This document shows, one piece after another, positions 18,152 to 25,561 of a stretch of DNA of 64,000 nucleotides. The stretch is from Methylobacterium sp. NMS14P. GTDB lineage: Bacteria; Pseudomonadota; Alphaproteobacteria; Rhizobiales; Beijerinckiaceae. Position 1 is the first letter of the stretch. Every line of letters starts with the position of its first letter. The notes under the pieces are model-generated. The model was given only the letters and a program-made list of their open reading frames with translations, was not told the DNA's origin and did no database searches. Location of the stretch: NCBI RefSeq assembly GCF_028583545.1, contig NZ_CP087107.1, positions 478,520 through 542,519 on the forward strand, written 5' to 3'. The position numbers and the translations under genes are program-made.

Positions 18152-18618
18152 GGGAAGGCCGCGTGGCCGCCATGCTCGTGCTGGCAGTCGCCGCCCCGCC
18201 GGCACGGGCCGGGGAGGGCCTTGTACCCATCACGATCGTCGGCGACGCCATCCCTGAGAGCCTGACGGGCGCGCCGGGCGATGCCGCGCGCGGCCGGGCC
18301 ATCGTCGTGGACCGGACCCGCGGGCTCTGTCTTCTCTGCCATACCGGACCCTTCCCGGAGGAGCGGTTCCAGGGCAACCTCGCCCCGGATCTCGCGGACG
18401 TCGGCGGGCGGCTGAGCTCGGGGCAACTGCGCCTGCGGCTGGTGGACGGACGGGCCTTGAACCCGGAGACGATCATGCCACCCTATTACAGCCTGACAGG
18501 GCTCACCCGCGTGGGGCGGGCGTGGCAGGGACGCCCGATCCTGAGCGCGGCCGAGATCGAGGATATCGTCGCCTTCCTGGCGACGTTGCGCGGGGCTGGT
18601 CCCGAGGAAAGCCGATGA
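18148..18618 (+). CDS. soxX: Sulfur oxidation cytochrome c SoxX
   Basis: This 156-residue periplasmic cytochrome is the small subunit of SoxAX, which attaches sulfur substrates to SoxY. It has a signal peptide ending APPARAGEG. The heme motif CLLCH is at residues 61-65, followed by the SoxX-specific FPEERFQGNLAPDLADVG, and the distal Met lies in NPETIMPPYYS. The ATG overlaps the fccB stop by four bases (ATGA). Confidence 0.94.
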   Translation: MREGRVAAMLVLAVAAPPARAGEGLVPITIVGDAIPESLTGAPGDAARGRAIVVDRTRGLCLLCHTGPFPEERFQGNLAPDLADVGGRLSSGQLRLRLVDGRALNPETIMPPYYSLTGLTRVGRAWQGRPILSAAEIEDIVAFLATLRGAGPEESR

Positions 18619-19100
18619 GCGGGCACAGGAGACGGAGCGCACGTTCGATGGACCGGCGCGGTGTGCTCGCCGGGGCTGTCGGCACCGCGCTCGCCGTCGC
18701 GCTGCGCCCCGCCGCCGCGGCGACGCTGCCGCGCACGGAAACGACCGAATCCGCCATCCGGCGCTTCGCGGGTGACAACCCGATCCGGCCGGGCCGGGTG
18801 ACCCTCGACCTGCCGCCGCTGGTGGAGAACGGCAATACGGTGCCGCTGTCTGTCGCTGTCGAGAGCGCGATGACGCCCGAGGATCACGTGCGCCGGATCG
18901 GGGTGTTCAACGAGAGGAATCCGCAGCCGAACGTCGTCACGGTCCACCTGCGGCCGGGCGCCGGCCGCGCGCAGGTCTCGACACGCATCCGGCTCGCCGA
19001 CACGCAGCGCATCACCGCCATCGCCGAGATGAGCGACGGGACTTACTGGTCTGCGAGCGCGGATGCCATCGTGACCCTCGCCGCCTGCCTGGAGGGCTGA
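18615..19100 (+). CDS. soxY: Thiosulfate carrier protein SoxY, non-canonical C-terminus
   Basis: This 161-residue Tat-exported protein (SMDRRGVLAGAVGTALAV) carries sulfur intermediates on a C-terminal cysteine. The fold matches SoxY throughout (NPIRPGRVTLDLPPLVENGN, then SAMTPEDHVRRIGVFNERNP). The expected C-terminal GGCGG arm is replaced by AACLEG: the Cys is kept at residue 158, but it is fourth from the end rather than third, and all four flanking glycines are not in place. Coupled to soxX by ATGA and five bases before soxZ. Confidence 0.93.
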   Translation: MSGHRRRSARSMDRRGVLAGAVGTALAVALRPAAAATLPRTETTESAIRRFAGDNPIRPGRVTLDLPPLVENGNTVPLSVAVESAMTPEDHVRRIGVFNERNPQPNVVTVHLRPGAGRAQVSTRIRLADTQRITAIAEMSDGTYWSASADAIVTLAACLEG

Positions 19101-19105
19101 CCCCG

Positions 19106-19426
19106 ATGGCCCGGACGCTGATCAACCTGCCGAAGACCGCAAAGCCCGGCGACACGATCACGATCAAGACCTTGATCTCGCACCCGATGGAGACGGGCTT
19201 CCGCCCCGGTGCCGACGGCCGGATCCTGCCGCGCAATATCGTGACGGACTTCGTCTGCCGCTTCGAGGACGAGGAGATCTTCCGGGCCGAGCTGTTTCCC
19301 GCTTCGGCGGCCAACCCCTACCTGACGTTCACCTGGATCGCGACGCGCAGCGGCCGCTTCAGCTTCACATGGCGCGGCGATGGCGGCTTCGATCAGACCG
19401 AGTCCGCGGCGATCACCGTGGCCTGA
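19106..19426 (+). CDS. soxZ: Thiosulfate carrier partner SoxZ
   Basis: This 106-residue protein with an immunoglobulin-like fold forms the SoxYZ heterodimer. It begins MARTLINLPKTAKPGDTITI, contains the family segment TLISHPMETGFRPGADGR, and ends FTWRGDGGFDQTESAAITVA. As usual it has no signal peptide and would be co-exported with SoxY through the Tat system. Confidence 0.95.
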   Translation: MARTLINLPKTAKPGDTITIKTLISHPMETGFRPGADGRILPRNIVTDFVCRFEDEEIFRAELFPASAANPYLTFTWIATRSGRFSFTWRGDGGFDQTESAAITVA

Positions 19427-19433
19427 GACCGCC

Positions 19434-20225
19434 GTGCCGCGCCGCTCGGTCTCCCTGCTGCCGACGGCTCTCGTGGGGCTGCTCCTCTCCAGCCCTGTCG
19501 CGCGGTCGGAGCCGATCCCACCGGCCGAGCGACACTCGGGCTTCGACCAGATGAGCCCCGAGATCCAGGCGATGCAGCGGGACGACGGGGCCAATCCCGG
19601 CATGCTCGCGGTCGCGGACGGGGAGGATCTCTGGGCGAAGGCGCCTCCTTCCGGCCGGCCCGCCTGTGCCGGCTGCCACGGCGAGGCCTTGTCCACGATG
19701 CGGGGCGTCGCGACACGCTACCCCGCCTGGGACGCCCGGACCCAGAAACCCATCGACCTTCAGGCCCGGGTCAACACCTGCCGGGGCGAGCATCAGGGCT
19801 TAGAGCCTCTCGCCTACGAGAACCCCGACCTGTTGGCGCTCACGGCCTTCATCGCCGCGCAGTCCCGCGGGCTGCCGATGACCCCACCGGATGATGTCCG
19901 GCTCGATCCCGCACGGGCCGAAGGCCGTGCGCTCTTCGAGGCGCGTCAGGGTCAGCTCGGTCTGTCCTGCGCGGTCTGTCACGACGATCATTGGGGTCGC
20001 CGCCTCGGCGCGGCGGTGATCCCACAGGGACAGCCGACCGGCTATCCGCTCTACCGCCTCGAATGGCAGGGTCTCGGCTCATTACAGCGACGCCTGCGCA
20101 ACTGCCTCACCGGCATGCGCGCCGAACCCTTCGGGTACGGGGCGCCGGAATACATCGCGCTCGAACTTTACCTCGCGACCCGGGCCGCCCCGCTGCCGCT
20201 TGAGACGCCGGCCGTGAGGCCCTGA
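19434..20225 (+). CDS. soxA: Diheme cytochrome SoxA
   Basis: This 263-residue catalytic subunit of SoxAX has a GTG start seven bases after soxZ and a signal peptide ending SSPVARSEP. Two heme motifs are present, CAGCH near residue 77 and CAVCH near residue 181, making it a diheme form. The active-site Cys is at residue 224 in LRNCLTGMRAEPFGYG, matching the RxCxxxxRAEPF family signature, and this Cys carries the persulfide and ligates heme 2. It is the last gene of the cluster; no soxB follows. Confidence 0.94.
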   Translation: MPRRSVSLLPTALVGLLLSSPVARSEPIPPAERHSGFDQMSPEIQAMQRDDGANPGMLAVADGEDLWAKAPPSGRPACAGCHGEALSTMRGVATRYPAWDARTQKPIDLQARVNTCRGEHQGLEPLAYENPDLLALTAFIAAQSRGLPMTPPDDVRLDPARAEGRALFEARQGQLGLSCAVCHDDHWGRRLGAAVIPQGQPTGYPLYRLEWQGLGSLQRRLRNCLTGMRAEPFGYGAPEYIALELYLATRAAPLPLETPAVRP

Positions 20226-20369
20226 TCTTGGGGTGCCGCCTCCCAATCGCAACGCGCCTGCCGGTCGCCGATCCGCAAGGTCATCCGTGTGCCTGGCCCG
20301 AGAGATGCGCCAGTGGTGGCTTAAAGCCGCTGCGCTTAAACCGACTCGATCGCGCGCCTACATACGGGG

Positions 20370-21056
20370 ATGCCCGTCCTCCTGGTGCTCGGCGCCGCCC
20401 TCCTGTTCGGCCTCGTGTTCGGCCCCCGGTGGTGGGTGCGCCGGGTGATGCAGCAACACGCCACCGATCGACCGGACTTGCCCGGGACCGGAGGTGAATT
20501 CGCCCGCCATCTGCTCGACTTGGCGAAGCTCGAGCACGTCCCCGTCGAGATTGCATCAGCCGACCACTACGATCCCGTCGCGAACGTCGTGCGCCTGTCG
20601 CCAGACAACCATGACGGCCGCTCGATCACGGCAGTTGCGGTTGCTGCGCACGAGGTCTCCCACGCGTTGCAGCACGCGGCTGGGGACAGGCTCCTCGCGG
20701 CGCGGGTGACCTTCGCCCAGGTCGTACGAGGCTTCGAGTTCGCCGCGGGCCTAGTGATGATGACCGCGCCCATCATACTTGCCGTCGTCAAGTCGCCGGC
20801 ACTGCTCGCCCTACAGGTAGGAATCGGCATCGCGCTGCTGAGCGTTCGCCTCGTGTTTCACCTCTTGACGCTGCCCGTTGAACTCGACGCGAGCTTCCGC
20901 CGGGCTTTGCCCATCTTGGAAGCAGGTCGCTTCCTCGACGCTGACGATCTGGTCGGCGCCCGCACCGTACTGAGCGCCGCGGCCCTCACCTACGTGGCCT
21001 CGTCCCTCGTATCGCTCGTGAACATCGCCCGCTTCCGGCGACTCCTCCCGTTCTAA
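20370..21056 (+). CDS. YugP-like membrane zinc metallopeptidase
   Basis: This 228-residue membrane protein begins with a transmembrane helix (VLLVLGAALLFGLVFG) and ends with two or three more. A catalytic HExxH (AAHEVSHALQH) lies near residue 94, preceded by NVVRLSPDNHDGRSITAVAV, as in the YugP/DUF2268-like neutral zinc peptidase family. Substrates of this family are not established. It stands alone after the sox operon. Confidence 0.87.
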   Translation: MPVLLVLGAALLFGLVFGPRWWVRRVMQQHATDRPDLPGTGGEFARHLLDLAKLEHVPVEIASADHYDPVANVVRLSPDNHDGRSITAVAVAAHEVSHALQHAAGDRLLAARVTFAQVVRGFEFAAGLVMMTAPIILAVVKSPALLALQVGIGIALLSVRLVFHLLTLPVELDASFRRALPILEAGRFLDADDLVGARTVLSAAALTYVASSLVSLVNIARFRRLLPF

Positions 21057-21086
21057 GTTATGCCGAGAGCGCGTCCGTCTTCTCTG

Positions 21087-21108
21087 GTCCGCTCAATTGC
21101 AAGCGGAC
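21087..21108. repeat. Short perfect inverted repeat GTCCGCT/AGCGGAC
   Basis: Perfect 7-bp arms, GTCCGCT at 21087-21093 and AGCGGAC at 21102-21108, flank CAATTGCA. The arms are the same words as in the longer palindromic repeat copies. It lies between convergent genes and may act as a terminator or as a short form of the repeat. Confidence 0.55.
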
Positions 21109-21157
21109 TGTCTTCCATCGGCCAACGTCAGTCGCCTTGGTGGGCGCGGCCGAATGG

Positions 21158-21214
21158 CTGGGTTGGGCGGTTTCCTGCCCGTCTGCTTACGGTCGGCAAA
21201 GCATGGAAGCGGAC
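21158..21214. repeat. Palindromic intergenic repeat, copy 2
   Basis: The copy starts GGGTTGGGCGGTTTCC, has GTCTGCTT as its left arm and ends GCATGGAAGCGGAC. It aligns best with the copy at 25408-25465. It lies between the convergent metallopeptidase and TetR genes. Confidence 0.6.
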
Positions 21215-21237
21215 CTCGTCGACATGCGCGCTCTTGA

Positions 21238-21813
21238 TCAGTTCGGCAGGAGGCCTGCGTCCTGATAGCTCCGGACCAAAGAGTCGAACAGGTTTATATC
21301 TGAACGGCTTCGAGCAATGATCTGAGCTCCGGCTATAGCAGCATAGATCGCACGGGCTCTCGTCTCGCTATCCTTCGGCTTCGCGAGCTTTGCAGCAACT
21401 AGCTGCTCGCGTAGCCAAGCGGTGTTCACGTCGGCGAAAGCCTGTACCTCCTTCAAGACCTGCTCAGGCAACACATCATATTCCGTCGCCATGAAGCTGC
21501 TGAGGCACATGCGATTGTTGCGCTCTAGAGATAGGCGGAAAATGCGAGGGTATTGCCGCAACGCTTCCATCGGGCTCTGCGCATTCGTCGAGATAGCTTC
21601 AAGATCGCGGGCGATGTCCTCCCAATAGCGGCGCGCGACCGCCTCACCGAGGATCGCCTTGTTGGCGAAGTAGTAGTTGATGCTTGCGGCCTTGATGCCG
21701 ACCGCTTCCGCCAGATCGCGGAAGTTGATGCCGCCATAGCCATAGGCCATCGCCGCTTCCCTTGCGGCCACGAGGATCGCCTCGCGCACATCCCTCTTCA
21801 ACGTCGCTGCCAT
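21238..21813 (-). CDS. TetR-family regulator of the GST gene
   Basis: This 191-residue repressor has an N-terminal TetR helix-turn-helix (FRDLAEAVGIKAASINYYFA, about residues 30-50). The ligand domain contains NRMCLSSFMATEYDVLPEQV; its Cys is shared with the paralogue at 42383-42958 and could react with electrophiles. The start at 21813 has GGAGGT six bases upstream. The upstream ATG at 21834 lies inside an operator box, which makes it less likely. It is divergent from a GST gene with two matching 18-bp boxes between them. Confidence 0.92.
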   Translation of the reverse strand: MAATLKRDVREAILVAAREAAMAYGYGGINFRDLAEAVGIKAASINYYFANKAILGEAVARRYWEDIARDLEAISTNAQSPMEALRQYPRIFRLSLERNNRMCLSSFMATEYDVLPEQVLKEVQAFADVNTAWLREQLVAAKLAKPKDSETRARAIYAAIAGAQIIARSRSDINLFDSLVRSYQDAGLLPN

Positions 21814-21827
21814 TTTCCAACCTCCAT

Positions 21828-21845
21828 CTGTCATATGGCAGACAG
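21828..21845. promoter_or_regulatory. TetR operator box 1 (CTGTC type)
   Basis: CTGTCATATGGCAGACAG has palindromic CTGTC/GACAG ends and matches the box at 21883-21900 at 16 of 18 positions. It sits just upstream of the TetR start codon, where binding would block that gene's own transcription. Confidence 0.75.
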
Positions 21846-21848
21846 GGG

Positions 21849-21877
21849 TTGACAGCGCAAGATAGAGGCCCTAGCTC
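21849..21877 (+). promoter_or_regulatory. Promoter of the GST gene
   Basis: TTGACA at 21849-21854 is a perfect -35 box. TAGCTC at 21872-21877 lies 17 bases further on. The promoter is bracketed by the two TetR boxes, so a bound repressor would cover it. The promoters at 42998-43026 and 23544-23572 have the same form. Confidence 0.6.
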
Positions 21878-21882
21878 CTTAT

Positions 21883-21900
21883 CTGTCATCTGACAGACAG
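21883..21900. promoter_or_regulatory. TetR operator box 2 (CTGTC type)
   Basis: CTGTCATCTGACAGACAG is the better palindrome of the pair. It begins 55 bases after box 1 and overlaps the expected transcription start of the GST gene. Confidence 0.75.
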
Positions 21901-21928
21901 GCACGATCCTCAGAAAAGCGAGACGACG

Positions 21929-22627
21929 ATGTCCGACAAGCTTAAGCTCTTCACCTCTCCCTCGGCCTTCCCGAACCCGCAGCGACTGCGGATCTTCATG
22001 CACGAGAAGGGCATCGCCGATCGCTTCGACGAGACGATCTACGACATGTCGCCGGTGGGCGAGCAGCGGGGTTGGAGGCACCTGAAGATGAACGCCTGGG
22101 GCGAGACGCCGACCCTCGCGCTCGCCGATGGTTCGTACCTCAGCGAGACCTCCGCCATCGCCCGCTATCTCGACGACACGTTCGAGGGCCGCAAGATCAT
22201 GGGGGCGACGGCGCATGAGCGCGGTCTCGATCAGATGTGGGACAACCGGGTGTGGGTGCACATCCTCTACCCTATCGTCACCGCCTTCCACGTCCTGCAC
22301 CAGGGATTGGGCCCGAAGCTCGAACTGACCAGCAACCCGGCTTGGGGCGAGCATTCTCGTAAGGTGGCACTGGCGCATGCCGGTCTCGTAGACCGACATC
22401 TCGCGGATGGCCGCGCTTGGCTGCTGGGTGGTGATCAGCCGACGTTCTCCGACATCACGTTGGCGACGGCGATTGCGTTCTCCAAGTTCCCCGTCAACGC
22501 CACCCCGCTCGATGAGCGGTTCGAGCATCTCGATGCCTTCTGGCGGCGCTGGCAGGCTCGACCGACCTTCATCGCCGCATATGCTGACCGTAGCAGCGGT
22601 GTGCCGGAGATCGACAATCGCACATGA
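21929..22627 (+). CDS. Glutathione S-transferase
   Basis: This 232-residue GST has an N-terminal thioredoxin-fold domain (LFTSPSAFPNPQRLRIFMHE, then WGETPTLALADGSYLSETSA) and a helical C-terminal domain with WLLGGDQPTFSDITLATAIA. It shares the NPxR N-terminal pattern with the GST at 12276-12887 but is otherwise quite different. It is controlled, by layout, by the divergent TetR gene. Likely role: detoxification of electrophiles in the cytoplasm. Confidence 0.9.
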   Translation: MSDKLKLFTSPSAFPNPQRLRIFMHEKGIADRFDETIYDMSPVGEQRGWRHLKMNAWGETPTLALADGSYLSETSAIARYLDDTFEGRKIMGATAHERGLDQMWDNRVWVHILYPIVTAFHVLHQGLGPKLELTSNPAWGEHSRKVALAHAGLVDRHLADGRAWLLGGDQPTFSDITLATAIAFSKFPVNATPLDERFEHLDAFWRRWQARPTFIAAYADRSSGVPEIDNRT

Positions 22628-22742
22628 GCGTTCGGCGGTCGGGCTGGCAACCGCCCGACCGCAATGCTGCTTTGAGCTACTTAGAGTGCCGTTCGACGAT
22701 GGCTGCTTTTGGGATGCGACAGCGAAGGTCCCTACGACCGGC

Positions 22743-22798
22743 TTGGGTCGGTCGGAGGCTGTCCGCCTTTACAGCGGCCCTGCTCCGAAGCGGACAGA
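22743..22798. repeat. Palindromic intergenic repeat, copy 3
   Basis: The copy begins TTGGGTCGGTCGG, continues GTCCGCCT, and ends CTCCGAAGCGGACAGA. It lies between the convergent GST and TetR genes. It shares almost every position of its conserved words with the copies at 13321 and 26759. Confidence 0.65.
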
Positions 22799-22822
22799 CC
22801 AGTTACAGCCCAATCTACCCGC

Positions 22823-23524
22823 CTACTGGTCCCCAGTCTGAATGAGCGTGGCTTTCGCCGTCTTTCCAGAGCGGCCGACCTGAGAGTCCCACCCCGACAT
22901 CGTGAGACCGGCGACGGCCTCGAGCTCCTCTCGGCTAGCGCCGTCGCGAGCCTGGAGCGACATGCCGTTCTGTACCGTGAGCACGAAGCGCGCGAGCGTA
23001 GGGACGTCCACGGAGGTGCTGAGTTCGGCCGTCGCGACCGCGCGATGAAGCCGCTCCTCAACCCTCCTGAGACCTTGGAACCGGGCCGCCCGCACCAATT
23101 CGCCAAGTTCAGCGTGTCCTTCGCTGCCGGCCATCGACAGCGTCACCATGCAACCAAGCGGTTCCTCGCGACCGCACGAGCCCGTGAGGGCGGCGGCCGA
23201 ATCCATCAGGAGCGCCTCGATGGCCTCGCGCGCGGTCCTGGCCGCGGCGAAGTTGGCCCAGACCATGGCCTCGTATTGCTCACCGTAGTGGCGCAGCGCC
23301 TCGGCGTAGAGGGCCTCTTTGGAGCCGAACGCTGCGTAGAGGCTCGGCGAGCCGATTCCCATAGCCGCAGTGAGGTCGGAGATGGATGTGGCAGCATAGC
23401 CCCGGCACCAGAACAGCCGCATCGCTTTCCCTAGAGCCGCCTGCCGGTCGAAGGCGCGGGGCCGACCGCGCCCGCGGAGCGGTGCTACCTCGGCTTCGGC
23501 TGATGTCGAACCTGATTTCTGCAT
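22823..23524 (-). CDS. TetR-family regulator of the SDR gene
   Basis: This 233-residue regulator has a basic N-terminal leader (GRGRPRAFDRQAALGKAMRL) and a TetR helix-turn-helix (ATSISDLTAAMGIGSPSLYA). The C-terminal domain is of the TetR_C type seen in AcrR/NemR-like regulators and includes GCMVTLSMAG with a Cys. The ATG at 23524 is chosen on the leader; an in-frame start at 23560 is possible. It is divergent from a short-chain dehydrogenase gene. Confidence 0.88.
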   Translation of the reverse strand: MQKSGSTSAEAEVAPLRGRGRPRAFDRQAALGKAMRLFWCRGYAATSISDLTAAMGIGSPSLYAAFGSKEALYAEALRHYGEQYEAMVWANFAAARTAREAIEALLMDSAAALTGSCGREEPLGCMVTLSMAGSEGHAELGELVRAARFQGLRRVEERLHRAVATAELSTSVDVPTLARFVLTVQNGMSLQARDGASREELEAVAGLTMSGWDSQVGRSGKTAKATLIQTGDQ

Positions 23525-23543
23525 CGATCGATATATAATTTGC

Positions 23544-23572
23544 TTGACCCGAGCTCGCAACGCATCTAGCTC
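23544..23572 (+). promoter_or_regulatory. Promoter of the SDR gene
   Basis: TTGACC at 23544-23549 and TAGCTC at 23567-23572 are separated by 17 bases, the same arrangement and the same -10 word as the GST promoter at 21849-21877. The transcript would start about 25 bases before the SDR ATG. Confidence 0.5.
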
Positions 23573-23605
23573 ATTCTGTGTTGTTCACTACAGAAAGATC
23601 AGACC

Positions 23606-24346
23606 ATGAGCGAACTGGCTGGCAAGCGTGCCTTGGTGACGGGCGCATCGCGCGGCATCGGCGCCGCCATCGCTCTGGCGCTCGCCGACCGCGGTGCGGA
23701 TGTTGCCATCACATACGAGCGGTCCGCCGAACGGGCGGCCGAGGTCGTCCGCGCCATCGAGGCAAAGGGCCGCCGCGCCGTTGCCATTCAGGCCGACAGT
23801 GCCGACGCATCAGCGGTGAAGCGCTCTGTCGATGAAGCGGCCGAGGGTCTCGGAGGACTCGACATCCTCATCAATAACGCCGGCATCGCCCGTGGCGGCC
23901 CGGTTGCGGAGATGAGCCTCGCCGACATCGATGCCATCCTCGACGTCAACGTCCGCTCAGTCGTGCTGGCGTCACAGGCGGCCATCGCCCACCTCACGGA
24001 AGGCGGCCGGATCATCTCCATCGGCTCATGCCTCGGGGAGCGGGTCCCATTCCCTGGCGTGACGGTCTACTCGATGTCGAAGTCGGCGTTGCTCTCGTTC
24101 ACGCGCGGGCTGGCACGTGAACTCGGTCCACGCGGCATTACCGTGAACCTTGTGCAGCCAGGATCGACCGACACAGACATGAACCCAGCGGACGGTGCTC
24201 AATCGGACTTGCAACGGTCGATGACCGCTCTCGGGCATTACGGAAAGCCTGAAGATATCGCGGCCTCGGTGGCGTTCCTGGCGAGCCCTGCCGCGCGTCA
24301 GATCACTGGCACGACGATCACGGTCGACGGTGGTGCGAACGCATGA
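23606..24346 (+). CDS. Short-chain dehydrogenase/reductase (3-oxoacyl-ACP reductase-like)
   Basis: This 246-residue classical SDR has the NAD(P)-binding motif TGASRGIGAAIALAL, the NNAGIARGG motif, and a catalytic Ser in ISIGSCLG. The catalytic YxxxK is in VYSMSKSALLSF and the usual C-terminus is TITVDGGANA. It probably reduces or oxidises an aldehyde, ketone or alcohol; the exact substrate is not readable. AGAAAG precedes the ATG. It is divergent from a TetR gene that likely controls it. Confidence 0.9.
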   Translation: MSELAGKRALVTGASRGIGAAIALALADRGADVAITYERSAERAAEVVRAIEAKGRRAVAIQADSADASAVKRSVDEAAEGLGGLDILINNAGIARGGPVAEMSLADIDAILDVNVRSVVLASQAAIAHLTEGGRIISIGSCLGERVPFPGVTVYSMSKSALLSFTRGLARELGPRGITVNLVQPGSTDTDMNPADGAQSDLQRSMTALGHYGKPEDIAASVAFLASPAARQITGTTITVDGGANA

Positions 24347-24364
24347 GACGCGTCGCCGGCCTGA

Positions 24365-25282
24365 GAGCCCGTCCGGTAAGGGTCTGAGGCGGGGTTGAGT
24401 GGCCGGGATGGCGATGATTCCAGGAGGGTGCTGAAGCCTGACCTGGAAGCGCCATGTGGACCCCGACCACCCGGCGGCAGCATAGCCGCGTGGGCCTTCG
24501 CTATGAAACCGACCTTACCGACGCCGAGTGGGCGGTGATCGAGCCACTGATGCCGAGGCCAGCGCCCTGTGGCCGGCCTCCGCTCTGGACGACACGGGAG
24601 GTCCTGAACGCCATCTTCTACGTTCTGAGGGGTGGGATCTCCTGGCGGTTGATACCCAAGGATCTACCGCCGCGCTCGACCACGTTCGGCTACTTCAGCC
24701 GCTGGCGCGACACAGGGCTGTTTGGCCGGATCAACCACCACCTGGTCATGGCCGATCGCGAGCGAGTCGGACGGGAAGCCTCACCGTCTGCCGCGGTCCT
24801 CGACAGCCAAAGCATCAAGACGACGGAGAGCGGCGGCCCGCGCGGCTACGATGCCGGCAAGAGGGTCAAGGGGCGCAAGCGCCAAGCGCTGGTCGACATG
24901 GACGGGCGCGCGCTCGTCCTCGATCCTCAGCCTGCCGACGTACAGGACCGCGACGGAGCCGTGCCGGTGCTGCGCCTGTCGCGTCGGACCTTCCCGTTCA
25001 TCGCCAAAGCCTTCGCCGATGCAGGCTATGCCGGCAACAGACCGGCGACCGCCACGATCATCACGGTCGAGATCGTGCGCAAGCCGCCCCATCAAGTCGG
25101 CTTTGCCGTGCATCCACGCCGCTGGGTGGTCGAACGCTTCTTCGCCTGGATCAGCCGCAATCGCCGCCTCTGGAAGGACCCAGAGGCGACTATCGCCTCG
25201 GCCAGAGCATTCCTCTACGCGGCAGCCGTCATGATCCTCGTCAGGCGACTGGCCCGCTCAGCCTGACTTCTCGGACGGACTC
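24365..25282 (+). mobile_element. IS5-family insertion sequence, IS1031-like, intact
   Basis: The element is about 918 bp and holds one full-length transposase. The left end reads GAGCCCGTCCGGTAAG. The right end, read inward, is GAGTCCGTCCGAGAAG, so the imperfect terminal repeats share GAG-CCGTCCG-AAG. TGA occurs immediately outside both ends (24362-24364 and 25283-25285), a 3-bp target duplication of the TNA type known for the IS1031 subgroup. It inserted just downstream of the SDR gene. No degradation is seen. Confidence 0.8.
24454..25266 (+). CDS. IS5-family DDE transposase
   Basis: This 270-residue transposase has the N-terminal DUF4096-like region (LTDAEWAVIEPLMPRP). The catalytic Asp is in AAVLDSQSIKTTE, the second Asp probably in the ADAGYAGNRP region, and the Glu in WVVERFFAWISRNRRL. 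The reading frame is continuous with no frameshift, unlike many IS5 relatives that need programmed shifting. It fills nearly the whole element. Confidence 0.93.
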   Translation: MWTPTTRRQHSRVGLRYETDLTDAEWAVIEPLMPRPAPCGRPPLWTTREVLNAIFYVLRGGISWRLIPKDLPPRSTTFGYFSRWRDTGLFGRINHHLVMADRERVGREASPSAAVLDSQSIKTTESGGPRGYDAGKRVKGRKRQALVDMDGRALVLDPQPADVQDRDGAVPVLRLSRRTFPFIAKAFADAGYAGNRPATATIITVEIVRKPPHQVGFAVHPRRWVVERFFAWISRNRRLWKDPEATIASARAFLYAAAVMILVRRLARSA

Positions 25283-25407
25283 TGAGACAGGCATCCGACT
25301 TCGTACGGTGAGATTGTCAGTTAGCGCTCGGCAGCTATCTGGGACGACTCCGAAGCGGTCATTCCGCTTGCGATCAGTTCCGGCCCCGTCAGTAGGGTCT
25401 GTGAATG

Positions 25408-25465
25408 ACCGGGTCGGATGGTTCCTCGCCGGTCTCCTTTCGAGCAGCAATGCCTGGAAGCGGAC
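25408..25465. repeat. Palindromic intergenic repeat, copy 4
   Basis: It begins GACCGGGTCGGATGG and ends GCCTGGAAGCGGAC, aligning with copy 2. A further partial piece at 25346-25375 (CTCCGAAGCGGTCATTCCGC) matches the right half of the copy at 26759. Both lie between the IS5 element and the convergent HxlR gene. The rest of 25283-25561 holds nothing else I can name. Confidence 0.55.
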
Positions 25466-25561
25466 ATCGCCTTGAGGCCCACCTGCGGCGTGACTCAAAC
25501 CCTTGTCGGCAAGCGAGCTTCTCAGCTTGTCTTTTCGTCTCCCAGTCAGCGGCCGCAGGGT

